Of a DNA stretch of 64,000 nt, positions 1 to 13,142 are shown piece by piece. The stretch covers positions 20,437,753 through 20,501,752 of the forward strand of contig HG738138.1 of the NCBI GenBank assembly GCA_000499405.2, given 5' to 3'. The notes under the pieces were generated by a model. It worked only from the letters and a program-made list of their open reading frames with translations. It did no database searches and was not told the DNA's origin. Positions within the stretch are counted from its first letter, which is position 1. Each line of letters begins with the position of its first letter. Both the position numbers and the translations under genes were made by a program. The stretch is from Onchocerca volvulus. Taxonomy: Eukaryota > Nematoda > Chromadorea > Rhabditida > Onchocercidae.

Positions 1-3000
1 ACAATTTGAGCATATTCCTCATCAATCATTAAAATGGAAAAATTTTTCAGTGAAACATTTTAGATGTTATAAGCTGTGGCTTAGATAAATAGATCTTATA
101 TTACAATTATTATACTGATGTATCAGCCTGATGATCTCAATGTTGTCAAGATATAACCAAACTGATTTCATTCGTATTTTTTGTAAAATTGTATAATTTT
201 TATCTTATCTGCTGAAAAGATTACGACTTTTCAAGGATTAGCTTCTTTAAAATAAAATGATATCCTCAAATGCTTTTTTGGGATGATAGTATTTTATGAA
301 CGCTTGAACATATAAGAAAATGATCAAATACTGCTTCAGGTAAAAGCGAAGGTAGCATGTGAAGGTGGTGATCGAATCATGAGAATTCCCAGCGCAACTG
401 AATGCAGATGTTTCGATTGTGCTTGAAGACCTGTAAGCAGAAGGAATGAAAGATTGATTTAATGCAGTTCTTTTTTATTAGTTTGTTGGATTCCCTATTA
501 CAGCTATTTTGCCTCCAGAATTAAATTTCTCGTGAAATTGAAGAGGAATTGAAAATTTGGAAAAGAAACCAAATCTGTAAATTTATTCAGTTATTCATGA
601 TCTATGATCCCAGCTTTACCAGTATTTTAAAGTTGCTATTTAACATTTCAGCTTAACAAGTCTCATAATGTGAAGCGATGAAGTTGGAATTCTATGCATC
701 CGTAAAACATTAAAGTGAAGCTAATGAAACTTGAGCAGCACTAGATTACAGTTTGAGGATAATCCTTATCAGTTATTTAAATGGAAAAATTTCTCAAATG
801 AAACGTTATTCATGCTATAGAGGCATTTAAATTTGAAAGTTCATGCAATCATTGTTGTTCATACGGACTCTTCATTATTCAGACTTTTTAAAAAAAAGTT
901 TTTATCACTGTTAGGAACTTCCTTTCGAAAAAAAATGAAACAAATGATTAAAAACTGGCTTAGTTTTTCGTGAAATTATGAAGAAAATTAGCATTACAAA
1001 AGCTCATTTCAGTGATAGCAAGAATCTTGTTGAACTGAAGTTCTTTTTATGGTAGAAAATTTCATAGAGGTTAGACTAAAGATATTCAAGGCAGGCCATT
1101 TCATCCGTTCAATTTGAGAAAGAAAATTGTGTCATTGTTTTGAGCTCAGTCACCGGGAAAGTTTCTCATCATTTGCAATACTTTACTTAATTATCTGTAT
1201 TTTTTCTAAAGGTCGGATGATGCTAAGTTAGCACCATACTTTCTAAATATTTATAGGAATGGCCGCATGTTTTATTTAAATGACCTTTATGAAGCGAGAT
1301 AAGATCAGCAAATTTTCATCCCATCTTATTTAGATTTAAAATTTCATTTGCTTTAATAAAGAAGCCTTTAATATAAATGTACAGGCACCTGAAAAAATTC
1401 CAGTTTGAAAACAAAACATTTTTGATACTGAAAGATAACAGCAAATACAGTCAGAAATTTTCAATTTTTTTATCCCTTTATATGCTATCAAGTTTAAAAC
1501 AAGTTCCAAGGAAATTATGTTTTGATAAAAGGAGGCCATGCCACTGATTTCATTATGATTGCTAATACACAACATCGTTTGCCTAATTCATGATTAGGAT
1601 GGTTCAAGACATTAGTGAATTGATGTTAACTATTTGTTTATATTGAAAATGTGAAGTATGGAGCATTACTTTCAAATCATAGTGAAATCAGTAGCATGTT
1701 GCTGCTTTACTACAACAAATTTTCTTCGGAATTTAGGGATTAAAAAACTAAAAAGTTCAGATTATACGAGACAATTCACTTAAAAATGCATCTTTTTCAA
1801 AAATCGGAGAACAAAATATCATCAGAAAATGACATACTGTATGCATCAAATTATTAACTCTGGAATGATTGTCAGCTCTGTCAACCATTGCTTGAAGAAG
1901 AATGATATATTTTGAAATGTGAAATTCACTTTCTTTATATCTTTATTTGACAACATATAAGAGATTATATTAGTAGAATTCCAACTTTATAATATATTTT
2001 TTCCTGCTAACAAAACATTATTTGACTAAGAAATCGAAAAAGTTTATTTGTTGTAATGATGAATTGAAATTTAAGCGATTAAAACGTATCATATTAGCGA
2101 ATATTCGGAATAGGTTTCTGCGAATTTTCATAATTTAAATGAAGGAAAATAGTGTCGGGAAATCCAAAATTAATTCCAACTAAAATTAATTTTTGCAGAA
2201 AATCATATAATCTTAAAATTTTTTAAAATATGATACGGGTTAAAAATTTGTAAAATTTTTAAATGAATCATCATATGTAAAATTATTTCTCATTTTGCGC
2301 TATTTCCCACGCTATCTACAACATTCATCTGAACGTTTCCGGTCATAGCTAATCAAATCATTAATCTTGTGCTTAAATATCCGTTCCCATCTTTGTATCA
2401 AACTGTATCACAACATTTTCCCTCCTGTAAAAATTGTTCATTTCTCATAATTATCTTGTTATCAATCGTATTATATTCCAGCACGCCCAGTTTTTAACAT
2501 TTTAAATGCCCCTACAAAATTCCAAAAACACTCTTTTCATTCATTCCTGTTGGATTCACTTTAACTGGAAGAACTTAGGCTACGTTATTCCTCTCCAAGT
2601 TCCCAATAAACATTGCTCTCTAAATTCCTAATCCTCATCACCCAATTTCCTTCACTATATGCTTGATCTCAACTGTTACCAGTAATTTGTTATTCGATTA
2701 CTGCTATTGTGAATGAAGGAATAAACACAAATCTGTCCCATCCACAACTCAACAGAAAAGCGAGCCTTCCACAACAAAATTTTATGGTGCCACGAGTCGG
2801 GATGTCCGCTACAATAATTAAAAGCGCACAGCCTGCAATAGAAAAAATAGAAAAGTTCTCAAAGTAGTAAGAAAAATGGATCTAACATAATTAGATTAAA
2901 AGCTGACCAGAGAAGAAATCCATCAACAATAAAAGGCCGGGAAGAGAATGATCGAAAAAATGTGTCTCGAACTTGAAACTACCAATGCAGAATAGCGACA

Positions 3001-3189
3001 ATATATTCAGCAGATCTCGACCTGTGCAAACAGGAAAGAAAAACAGATATTTTGGATTTAATAAGTGAAGGCAAAGAAGCAATTATAATTTTTAAAATGT
3101 ACAAAAATGACACAAAGCTAGTACTCCAGCATCTAGAAAAAGACGACAGAAATAAGAATTAAATCAGCAAAGAATGTTAGCCCAAACGG
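1..3189. other. Gene-poor AT-rich stretch
   Basis: No gene could be supported here on either strand. Open frames are short, lack consistent splice borders and look like chance frames in AT-rich DNA. A short splice-bounded open block near 370-432 on the plus strand could not be linked to any neighbour. The last few hundred bases lead into the retroelement relic. Confidence 0.5.
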
Positions 3190-4010
3190 CAAACCACTTA
3201 ACTGTGAATTTATCGCAGCTGTCACTATCCACATTTAGTGGCAACTCCAATCAGTGAAGGTAATTTTGAAGCAGCAGTACATCTTCAAAATATTGCAAAT
3301 ATTCTAAAATTAAACTGTTTGATGGCATGTCTCAAAGAAGATGCCTCACAAGCAGTAAGGGGATACGATATAACTCCAGAAAACTATGATGTCATAAGAA
3401 ACATTCTCATTCAGAAATTTTTACAGTCTTGAACAATTACATAGATCAAAAGATTACTTTATAACGAATTGCACTGCATCAAGAAGAATGATCGAGAATG
3501 GAGAGTGACTTCGAAGTTATCAAAAAAATACTTCGACAGCTGGAAAATATGGGAGAAAACTTGGAGCAGTCTAGTATCGAAATAATAATAGAAAGCAGAT
3601 TGCCAGCTTGGATACTGGACAAAGTTTATCAACAAAAGGAACAAGAGCCATGATCAGTGAAAAAGTTAAATACTTTCTCGAGAAACTCGTATTTGCATAA
3701 TACTGTATGGAATTGTGACAAATTGCAATAATATGAACCAAAGATTACAAAACAAACTAAATCTATTCCATAAAATCTATCAATGTTGACAAAATAAAGA
3801 GGGTCTTCTGTTTTTCAGAGCCGATGGTAGAAGATTCAGAATCTAGAAATGTAGATTCAGTAAGGAATGCGATATTTGACTAATCAATCGTTATTTGTTG
3901 TACACCTCGTCTTAAAAACAGGATAAAAACACGATTAATATTATTATATGTAGACAGGATGAGTGAAGAAGATCGACTAACGCATGTGGGAAATTGTGAA
4001 AAGAAGAATT
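3190..4010 (+). pseudogene. Decayed BEL/Pao retrotransposon gag relic
   Basis: Reading the plus strand with frame changes gives a recognisable gag of the BEL/Pao type. It starts with a TFSGN-like block near 3230, then in one open frame (3238-3432) a stretch with NILKLNCLMACLKEDASQAV and then RGYDITPENYDVIRNIL, the conserved core found in BEL/Pao gag (DUF1759-like). Later blocks in other frames give ILRQLENMGENLEQSSIEII and LPAWILDKVYQQKEQE, also typical of these gags. Stops and frameshifts are frequent, and no long terminal repeats or protease/pol continue downstream. It is a dead fragment, not an active element. The assignment rests on remembered family pattern, not on an alignment. Confidence 0.75.
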
Positions 4011-5651
4011 TTTTAAATTAAAAAAAAAGTCTTAATTTTTAAAGTTTCCGTGCACTAAAATTATTTTTCTTTCATTCGTTAATAATGTTAATATAATGTA
4101 AATCTAGCGTCTAAAAAGTACAGAAATTCAGCCTAAAAATTGAAATAACTGCCAAAATTGAAGCAATTGTCAATTTCTATATCAAATTTCAGCACTTCTA
4201 GATACTATGTTTAGATACTATGTATTAGATCAATAAAGAAAAATTTCTAAACGAATATTTTTTAATAAATTTAAAAAATTGAATATTTGAATGTGAAACA
4301 GTGTAGATCGGATTTAATCCCTTATCAAAATTATCTTATTGAGATCTCCGTCAGAAAGATTTAAAGAAGATAAATTTTCTTCCGATGAATAGTAACTGCC
4401 ACGTGATTTTCATTTTTGATATTAATCAGTTGCAGATAATGAAAAAAAAATACTTTGGAGTTTTAACAATTTATTATCTATCAATATGTATTACATATAC
4501 TTTAATAAGGAGCAAGTGAAAAGGATGAAATTGTGAAATTATGCCGAACCGATGGTGAATCGTTCATCACTGCTTAGCAGTTAATCTGTGTGATTAAGAA
4601 AAAACTATCGCCACCTTCACAAGGTGTCATATTTTTTCTTTTTTCGGGATCAAGTTATTTCATTTTCTAAAAAATGTTAGAATTGTAGAGTTGTCTTTGA
4701 ATCTGGAGAAAAACTTTTGTCCAGAGAAGGAATCTTTTCTCGTGTGGCATAGGCAATAAATATTCACAAAGAAAACCGGCCATCTTTCCCATGAAATGCA
4801 TCAGAGATATTAGCTTCAGGAAAACAAAAGCGAAAAAGAGAGGACACTTATCAGTCATTATCAGTGATTGAAATAGTGCATTATTGTTATAATACTGGCT
4901 GCAAAATTCACTATTTATTGCCATACTCTGATCGATTTAATGATTGGTATTTCTAATGTTCAATTAACTGCTCTAAATTTTGAATATGTTGCAGATAGCA
5001 GTTAACAATAAAATAGAAAGACGCGCACTTTCTCGAAAATAATGCCTTTATTCTTTAAAGAAATCATATTTTTATTGAAAGTGCTTAGCAGATGTTTGTA
5101 AACAAGAATTATTGATTTTTGATCGTGTATTGTCTTCTCCGAACCTCACTTACTTTTCCTTCAATTCCTGTACTACAATTTTTGGTTTCCATGCGGCAAG
5201 CAAATTTTCCTACAAATTAATTCATTATCCTAACAATCACTAGACAACATTCATCATGATCATCAAGATTAAAAACGGAATGAAGAAGTGTAAGCGATCG
5301 GGAAGCACAGCAACATCACTGTCATTTTTATTGCAGTTTTTTGGAACAAAATATGATAGAGTGATTCTTGACGAAGAAATCCGTTTTTGCATAATAAATC
5401 CAATTTTCATATAAAGACTATGTGTTGATAGATAAGATGCAACGTTTGGGAACTTAGAAACTGTTTAGGTGAGCTGTTGTTTAAAGCATCATTAAACAAT
5501 AAGTGAGTGAATTTATTTTTCATCAAAACGTGAGATTAACAGAGTGAAAAAGCAGTTGAAAATCACAGCAAGAAATGATCTTTCTATATGGTGACAGAGA
5601 TCAAATTTGACCAGTAAATTATAATTTTACATTATTGCACACATGAAGCAT
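4011..5651. other. No gene seen
   Basis: AT-rich sequence without splice-supported exons. The longest open frames, such as the minus frame at 4667-4924, show no domain and no convincing borders. Confidence 0.45.
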
Positions 5652-5813
5652 TCAAAAACGATAAACAATATCAGTATCATTTTGATCATCGTGCTTTAAT
5701 TCTCTTAATTTACAGTTAATATCAATGGATAATGGTAATGATGGTCCAGAGTGTTGTGTAATTTGGTGCTTTGGTGGTACTTCATTTTTTATAAACAGTC
5801 TGTTGTAAGCAAT
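5652..5813 (-). CDS. Possible alternative last exon of the PH-domain gene
   Basis: A minus-strand frame of 54 codons starts right after a good acceptor (TCTTCCAG) and ends at a stop. Its composition is polar and protein-like (IAYNRLFIKNEVPPKHQ, then a Ser/Pro patch and an acidic tail). Phase 0 at its start would fit a donor inside the PH gene's final exon near 6,630-6,640, so it could be an alternative 3' end of that gene. It could equally be a chance frame. No domain is recognised. Confidence 0.25.
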   Translation of the reverse strand: MAYNRLFIKNEVPPKHQITQHSGPSLPLSIDINCKLRELKHDDQNDTDIVYRF

Positions 5814-6598
5814 CTGGAAGACCAACTTCTTGTAGTAAACATAAGCATGTTGTCTTATAGTAAACATAAGCACGTTATGAGATTATACAGATTTTTGTTT
5901 CTCCAAAACTAAAATTGGGCTCACACTAGAACTTTTAATTAAACAAATATGTTTGTAAAAATAATTGCCTTTTCTTCAAGTGAAAAGACAAGCAATATTA
6001 AAGTTCATACTCTTCTAAAAAGGAGAAAATTCAACATACATAAACTTGTGACATTTTGCCAGCCTGTGCATGCAACTTTTGAATGCTGGAAATTGAATAA
6101 TTTAATGAGCAATCTGACAAACTTTCATAAAATTGACTTTCGATCATACTTTGCAAATGCTTTCGAAAACGATCTTGACGCGATACTATTACTCTGTCCA
6201 GTTGGTCGAAGCTTATCGATCTACTTGCTTCCTAAAATTTTTTTAATAATTTAAACTTTGATTTTAAGTGGATTCCAAACGAAAATTGAGATGAATAAAT
6301 CAGCAAATACTGATAACATGCATGAAAACGACTTCTTGAAAAATTTCACGAAAATCTCTGCATCATATTTTTAGATTTTTGAGACGACGATTAATTTAAA
6401 AATTTAGAAAGAAACTACTTGACTCATTAGTTGATAAATTTCGAACTAGTGTCTACGACATTAAACTACTTTCGCATAATAAAACACCTTGGCAGTGGGA
6501 AATTCATCGGCAGCAATAAATTCAGGTACTGATTTTGAGCATTTCAGCAAACCATTTGCTTCAAATTTTTGATCTTTACATTTTTCACAGATCTAAAA

Positions 6599-9500
6599 TT
6601 AATTTTTTTGAAGCTCCTCTAAATGGCAAACGCTCCTAACAATTTCTGAAATCAAAATAATATGAACAAATGTTTACCATGTTATCACCTTGCATTGAAA
6701 TCCTTTCATCGTTGCTAAGTTCGGAATCTGTTCTACAAGCCGTGACCACTTCAGATATTCTGATTCGTTCCATATCCTATAAAATGACAATATCATTGAA
6801 TAAAATCTCTTACTTCATTCAATAATTTTCAAATTGGGAAAATAGTTTATTTAGGACAACATGACGCTGATTATCTTCTTTCAAGAAGTCATGATACTAC
6901 TAGTCGATTAATTATGTGAATTCAATGCAATGAAATTCTCAAAAACAGTCAAAATATCAAAATAATTTCAACTGGAAATTGAAAAATATTTGCTTACAAA
7001 AATTTCAAATATTTAGTTTAAAAAAAGTCAGGTTGTTTTTATGCGCTCAATAGGATTCCGACGCTATTTCCATTTGAATCAAATGGAAAAAGCATCGAAA
7101 GTTCTACTGAGCGCATAAAACAGCCTAACTTTGTCAATTAATTTTTGTTTTCTGCAAACTTTCACTAATTCTCTCAGCATATCTACTGGTTGCAAAAATT
7201 TGCTTAAAATGACACATAAAACGAACTAAAATTTGGTCAGAGAATTGACTGCTTTGATATGAAACATCAGAAGTTGTGTAATCTGGCAAGCTCTATAAAA
7301 TAACAATTTCGAAATTAAGAAATTTTAATATCTTGAATCAACAACTGACATTTGCACTTCGGAATTTTAAACCAGAGATTTTATTGTTATCCGTGAATGA
7401 ATTAAATGGAGAACAAAATTTTGGCAATTTTTACGAAAAAAATTTCAAAAAACTTTTATGGCAGAAATGCACTGGCAACTCAGTTGATATTATTGAAGAA
7501 ATATATGTAATATAACTAACAGAAATTCATTAAACTCATTTGCTAGTAGCAAACTTCGAAGAAAAACCAACTGGTCAACCAGTGGAATAATTTCTTGGCA
7601 CAAACACGAAAGATGGAGCAAAAAGAATGATCGAAGCACATAACTGACCTCAGATGAAACAGAAGCAATAGTGATTTTGGAAGATTCCTTCATGCAATTT
7701 GCACTGGTTGCACTAACATCATAAATACTTGATGTAGAAATTTTTGAATCAAGTACTTTCAGTGGGCGTTCGATTGGCCATTCTATTTCCGCAGATTTTG
7801 AGCGTCTAAAATCATTATTTCTGTCTACAGTATACAACTAATTCCAAGTGACAGCTTTTTTTTAATTAAGAGAAAGATAAACGTAAAGCAAGAAATAAGA
7901 ATTAGTGCGTTACAGAGAGTTGTAATCAATAAATGTTATATCATCTTACTGTTTGCAATCATTAAGCGGAGCTTCGTACCTAAAATAATTTTACCATCAT
8001 CAATAGTAAAATTAAACGGCATCCTACGGAAAAAATGTCTCGTATCATAAATGAAAAACCTTCAGTTAATGACTTCTGCAATGCTGCCACTTTCGTTCTA
8101 AAGTTCTAACTGTCAGAAAAAAACCGAAGTATTTACTGGAATATGGATATGAAGAAATCAAAAATCTTTGCATTATAGAAATATCTTGATATGAGCAAAT
8201 TTTTGATCTTTACGCTACAATTAACATGTCATAAATTGTGTTGTGCTATGGTTGCATGAAATAAACAACTCCCTTTGCGCTGTGCCAACATGCTGTAAAT
8301 TAAATTTGTTTGCGCTATCAGTTAATATGTTGCAAATTGTACTAAGGTTCACATGTAGTAAACACCCTCACTATAAAAAAGGTCTTATCTCAAGGAATTC
8401 ATTATTCATTCACTAATTCATTTATTTCATTATTCATTCACTAATTCATTTATTCAGTTCTTTTTTCTAATCGGTATTCGATGATCAGCCCTTTCCAAAC
8501 TTCATCAAATTCTATCAATTCTCGGTATCAATGACCCGCAAATAACTTCCTGCTCCCAAAAAGAAATCCAAATTATCGGTTGTATTATCGATATTCATCA
8601 ATTCACTGTGTACCAAAATTGCGGCAAATAAAATTCATATCATATCAAGCACTTTACTACACAACAAAATCAACTGTACCAAGTTCCAATCCCCAACAAA
8701 AAACTTTCACAAATTACTTTCACGATACTAACGATGGTGTCAATTTTGGAATTGATACTGTTGCAGCTATAATAACATTCGAGTGATTTTATATGTTCAA
8801 TGTAATTTTACAAAAACGGATTATCCATTTTAAACATCACTGCTACTTGACGATTTTAATTATTCATTTATCATCAATTCATTTAAAACAAGAAATTAAC
8901 CAACATGAATACTTTTGCAGCCCATAAACGAGCTTTTGTACCTTTAATTCGCAGTTCTATCTGAAAGTTCATGTAAGTTCATATATAATATCGAAAATAA
9001 AAGGGGAAGACGCCATTGAGAATAAAATGAAAATAAAATCAAAATATCATTGAAAAATAAAATCAACTTAGTAGACATCCTAAAAATTTTTCAAAATAAC
9101 AAAACAGAAAGTTGGAATTTACTCGTCTTCGAGAATGATCATAAATTTTGATGTAACAGACATCTTTATCCATTCGGGCTTGGATATACTGTACTGCATC
9201 CAAATGAATTATTCGTCCCAGAAAAGGCTTCCTGTTATGGAATAATGTTTATACAGTAATGAATAAAGTTTAAATCTAAAAAGAAAAAAAAAACTTTTAT
9301 ATCATCAAGACTGTCCTATTAGAAGCATAATGTTATGATTGTTACGGAAATAGGAATCTATATAAGTTGAAAAAATATAGATTACCCAGCTCCGATACCC
9401 TCCAAGAAATATTTATAGATAATGAGATGTCCACTAGAATTCAAAACAACAGCACGCTTTCTCCAACGCCATCCAAGTGCTGTAAGAGATCTTTTCTCGA

Positions 9501-12106
9501 TGTGTCCGAAAAGTGAAAACGGCAACGTGAAAAGGACCTCCTAAAAATTGCAGAATTTGATTTTGCAAGTTCTTGAAGTGAATAACCATGAATGAAATCT
9601 CTGTTTCTTAAATTAGAGGAATGGATTAAATTCGAAGAAAAATACGCATTTGAAAAAAGAAAGTAATTATTCCTATTAAGATGAATTTTTCCTGAAATAA
9701 GTACAGAGAGAACTGCAAAAGATTTTAGAAAACAAATGAGGATGGAATACAAAAGATATGATATGAAGGTGATAACCTGATTCGGTAAACTAATGTAATC
9801 GTCGTTATGTCTAAAAAAGTGCATGTTAAATTAAGCAGAAAACAATGCCAGTCAACGACCAATGCACAAGAAATATTTTGACACAATAAACCGTTCGTAA
9901 ATCATCAGTCTTATTTAATGAATCAAATGAAAGGTACAAATTTCTTGAAAGTTACATTTTGATTAAAGAGTAATCAATAATGATATTCCAAGCTGAAGAC
10001 GAAAAGAAACTGACTATTAACTATTCACAAACAGAATCACCCCCTACTGTATTCCGTTCATCATTCACTGGGATAATATGAAAATATCGTTCATAAGTTT
10101 GAAACAAATTAGTAATGAAAAGTGAGATAAGAGACCAAATTAACACAAGCGATTTTTCGGATCATACTTTCATTAACCGTTTACTCTATATAGCGAATAC
10201 TTTTTTTTTTTTTTGTTTCTTAGTACCTCTCGCTAGTACCAATAAAAATTTATGAAAATGATCGAGTCCTTTGAGCAACGACCTTTAATTTCTTGATTAA
10301 TTTGTTAATTTTTTTAAGCTTCATAGAATGAGGTTTAAAAAATAAGTAAGATAATTATGTAAAATGCCCGAATACGTGGCAATTAAGATACACCGATAGT
10401 GTCAAATCATATTAAAATTTAGTGTTCAAAGAGCTGATCAGATAGGTGATCATTCCTGATCTTCGGGTAATATCACCAAACAAGAGCCATTGGAAAATTT
10501 CGACATTGGCATTTAATTGACATGGCCTTTTCATGTGATATGTTCCCTAATCATAATATCAAGGATGGCTCCATTTATCATGCTCTAGTTAGATCAGTGT
10601 CACCACATTATTAGTATTATTTAAATTAATGCGAAAGTAACAACGGTTCCAGATCGTAAATTTCAAATTATCATAACTTGACTCAAATATATCTTCATTA
10701 ATCAAAATAATCATTGCAAAAGATATATTTTTTCAATAAGAAATAAATTTTTTATTTTTGTAGCACAGAAATCTGCTTCGGTATTAGATGGATTCTTGCA
10801 AAGCATCTTCTGCATCTGTTGAAGATTCATTCGGAAAGAACGTTACCGAGTTAAGAAATAACGGTCAATTGTGAAAGATTAGTTGAGTATGGCGGATAAA
10901 GTAAAACTTCGCAGCTCAATTCGCTCAATTTTCAAAGCGCTGGTCGTCCGTGTCCGATAGATTAAGCGTTGTGTTGAGAAGAACTGAACCCTTTCTGATG
11001 ATCACTGTCGGTCACAGGAATTACATTTCTCGATGCATTTCATTGATTTGATGGACATACTTTTCAAGGAAAATGGTTTTGCGAAGATTAAAAATGATAA
11101 AGTGATAGTAGATCGCCAAATGTAACGTAAATTTCTTCTATATCATTTCTGCTTTGAAAAATCTTTTCCGTCCAGCAACAGTACAATCATCGACGTTTAG
11201 TATATAGTTTATTTTGTTTCACACGTCATAAAAGGTCGATAAATGATTTATTGTTGTTGTAAATAAGAAAAAATGTCATTTCAGAGCCATGATTCTTTTG
11301 ATTATTGTCAGTTCATGAATCAATTCATACTCATTTAATAAAAAGAGGATTAGTTTCGATAAGTTATTCTCAGCTGGTCACTATTAACTTCTAATGACCG
11401 TCACTATGATCATCAGTTATAAGATCTTATCTCGTTCGCAAAACTTTTCGGACCATACATTCATAAGCAGTCCTCGTACCAAACAAATTGTCAATTGCAA
11501 GTTTACTCCGCTGCTCTAAGGTCTATTTTGAGAAAAATCACTCAAATTTGCTTTTTGTCTAGTCTTATTCTTTTAATCTAAGAGAAAGTAATAGTAAATT
11601 GCAATAATAGGTTATTGAAACTCAGGACAATGCGAATAATAAATTATTGGGTGACAAATACATACTGAAATGACATACAGTAAAAAGACATTTATTCAAG
11701 AGCATCTCAGTCTGTAACGTATAAATTCAGCAATATAAAGACTTTTGCTATCTTTGCAGCCACGCTGTTTGTAAATAAATGTCAATTTTCCTTAAAGTTT
11801 TGGAATTCAACAACTGTTGCAAAGAAATTCTCTTTCAAAGCTTTTCATGATATTCATTTACTGCCATATAAATTTAAAAGAAAATGCGTACATGTCAGGG
11901 AATGCATGCATACTCATAAGAGAAAGAATACATGCTTGCAAGGGAAGGAATGAATGCCTGCAAGGGAAGTGCAGAACAGCACAATACTTTTATATTACCC
12001 AGTATTTATCACAAACTTACAACAAGCGGAGTTCAATTCTTATTAAAATTATGTCAAGACAGGAAGAGCACAATCTGCTCTCTCTGCTTGCTTCATTCGC
12101 TACAAT
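6599..12106 (-). CDS. PH-domain protein, 5' end unresolved
   Basis: Exons, in transcript order on the minus strand: 12106-12021 (tentative), 9810-9777, 9540-9386, 9231-9123, 8960-8913, 8105-8060, 7824-7649, 7292-7227, 6776-6689, 6645-6599. All junction phases agree. Exons 9540-8060 encode a pleckstrin-homology-like fold: a basic first strand pair (GHIEKRSL..., then WRWRKRAVVLNSSGHLIIYK), a middle with GRIIHLDAVQYI and VCYIKIYD, and a final helix around ARLWAAK...LQKSL with the conserved Trp. The rest is a Ser-rich, polar tail with RRSKSAEIEWP, probably disordered. The PH domain suggests phosphoinositide or protein binding at membranes; the partner is unknown. No start codon was found: the exon at 12 kb enters in phase 0 and needs an upstream exon. 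A competing 44-nt splice-bounded block at 7980-8023 was left out because it breaks phase. The PH core is fairly secure and both ends are less so. Confidence 0.6.
7025..7131. repeat. Long near-perfect hairpin in a PH-gene intron
   Basis: Two arms of about 53 nt are inverted copies with a few mismatches. Both arms contain TATGCGCTCA/TGAGCGCATA. They meet at a centre (CCATTTGA-A-TCAAATGG) with a one-base loop. It lies in the intron between 7226 and 6777. This looks like a small palindromic MITE or a foldback RNA source. The tiny loop argues against a normal miRNA precursor. Confidence 0.8.
8398..8453. repeat. 28-bp tandem duplication
   Basis: Two identical 28-bp units (8398-8425 and 8426-8453) rich in ATTCA words. 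Just upstream, at 8371-8380, is a TATA-like CTATAAAAAA. The block sits in a PH-gene intron, so the TATA match may be accidental or a leftover of an inserted element. Confidence 0.85.
10788..10960 (+). other. Two consecutive small ORFs, status unknown
   Basis: On the plus strand, opposite the PH gene, an ORF of 28 codons (10788-10874, begins MDSCKASSASVEDSF) follows an AG site (TTTTTGTAG) suitable for trans-splicing. A second ORF of 23 codons (10889-10960, begins MADKVKLRSSIRSIFKAL) comes 14 nt later. Base composition is less AT-rich than the surroundings. Neither could be joined to further exons. They may be micropeptides, a 5' leader or chance. Confidence 0.2.
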
Positions 12107-13142
12107 CTTGACTTTATCACCAATAATTAAGTAATTGATAGCCGGCAGAACACAATTTCCGTTCACATCCCACCAGATATTACACGTTTAAATTGTCACT
12201 GGCCTATACAAATTTGGTCCTCATATAGCAATGATACCGATAGGTAACAATGATACTTTTTTATTCGACTTCGATCGAGCCTCAATGAAAATGTTGGGGA
12301 TCGCGTTATTTATGGTTGTTAGGTAAGATAGATTTTATGAGATAGGCTTTTGCAACTATCGGTTTGCTCATAAGCTGCAGTAGAGATAAAATTTTCGAAT
12401 TACTTTACACAAATCACTCCCTTTTGTCATTAATAGGAAATTCTGAGCTGGACCATTCTATATCTATCTAATAAAGTTATTTGTACCGACTTAAGATAAA
12501 TCAAGATCATTTACACTATGTATCAGTGGTATTTATGACTTGATGCACGTTGAAAGCCTTGTTTAAATTCTGGAATTGCTTTGAAAAATGACGAAGACAA
12601 TTCAGAATTCAGCAGTCTTAGACATTATTTACTGCTATCAGCCAAAGAAATAATAGCGGAAAAGGAAGTATGCAACATTGGTGATATGAGTAAATATCTG
12701 AGCTAATTAAATAACTAAGTGGATGTATAATTGATGAGAGAGATGGGTGAATTTTTCAAAATTCGCATGAACTGATCACTAATCCAAAGATATTCAGTTC
12801 ATAATTAACAAAGGATAGTTCATATTTAATTTTTCGACAAGAATTTTACTGTATATTATTTTTTAACTTCGTAATCATTTTGAGGGGGTTATTAGTTCAA
12901 GTATTACATGTATCACCATTTAGCTAATAAATTGTGATTTTGACAAAAATAGATTAGTGAATTGAAGTGAACAAGGAGATGATCATTTCGTAGCGGAAAT
13001 TATGCTAAACTATAGCGATCGTTCGTCTTTTATCAGTTTTCATATTGTTCGCTAATTGAAAATTTCGATTTCTTTGATATATATATAATAGTCATGTTTT
13101 TTAGCCCTGAAATTAAATTTTAGTTCATCGAGCAAACATTTT
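12107..13142. promoter_or_regulatory. Upstream region of the COX16/PTH2 unit
   Basis: No gene is supported. A likely spliced-leader acceptor (AAATTTTAG) ends at 13123, 19 nt before the COX16 ATG. A short plus-strand ATG frame near 12287 followed by GTAAGA could be a stray first exon, but no partner exon was found. Confidence 0.4.

Noticed and set aside
7980..8023. Splice-bounded minus block reading MPFNFTIDDGKIIL
   Set aside because: It needs phase 2 on entry, while its upstream neighbour ends in phase 1. Skipping it gives perfect phase from 8060 to 7824.
10020..10095. Minus block reading NDERNTVGGDSVCE as a candidate PH-gene exon
   Set aside because: Joining it to the next exon creates a stop codon at the junction.
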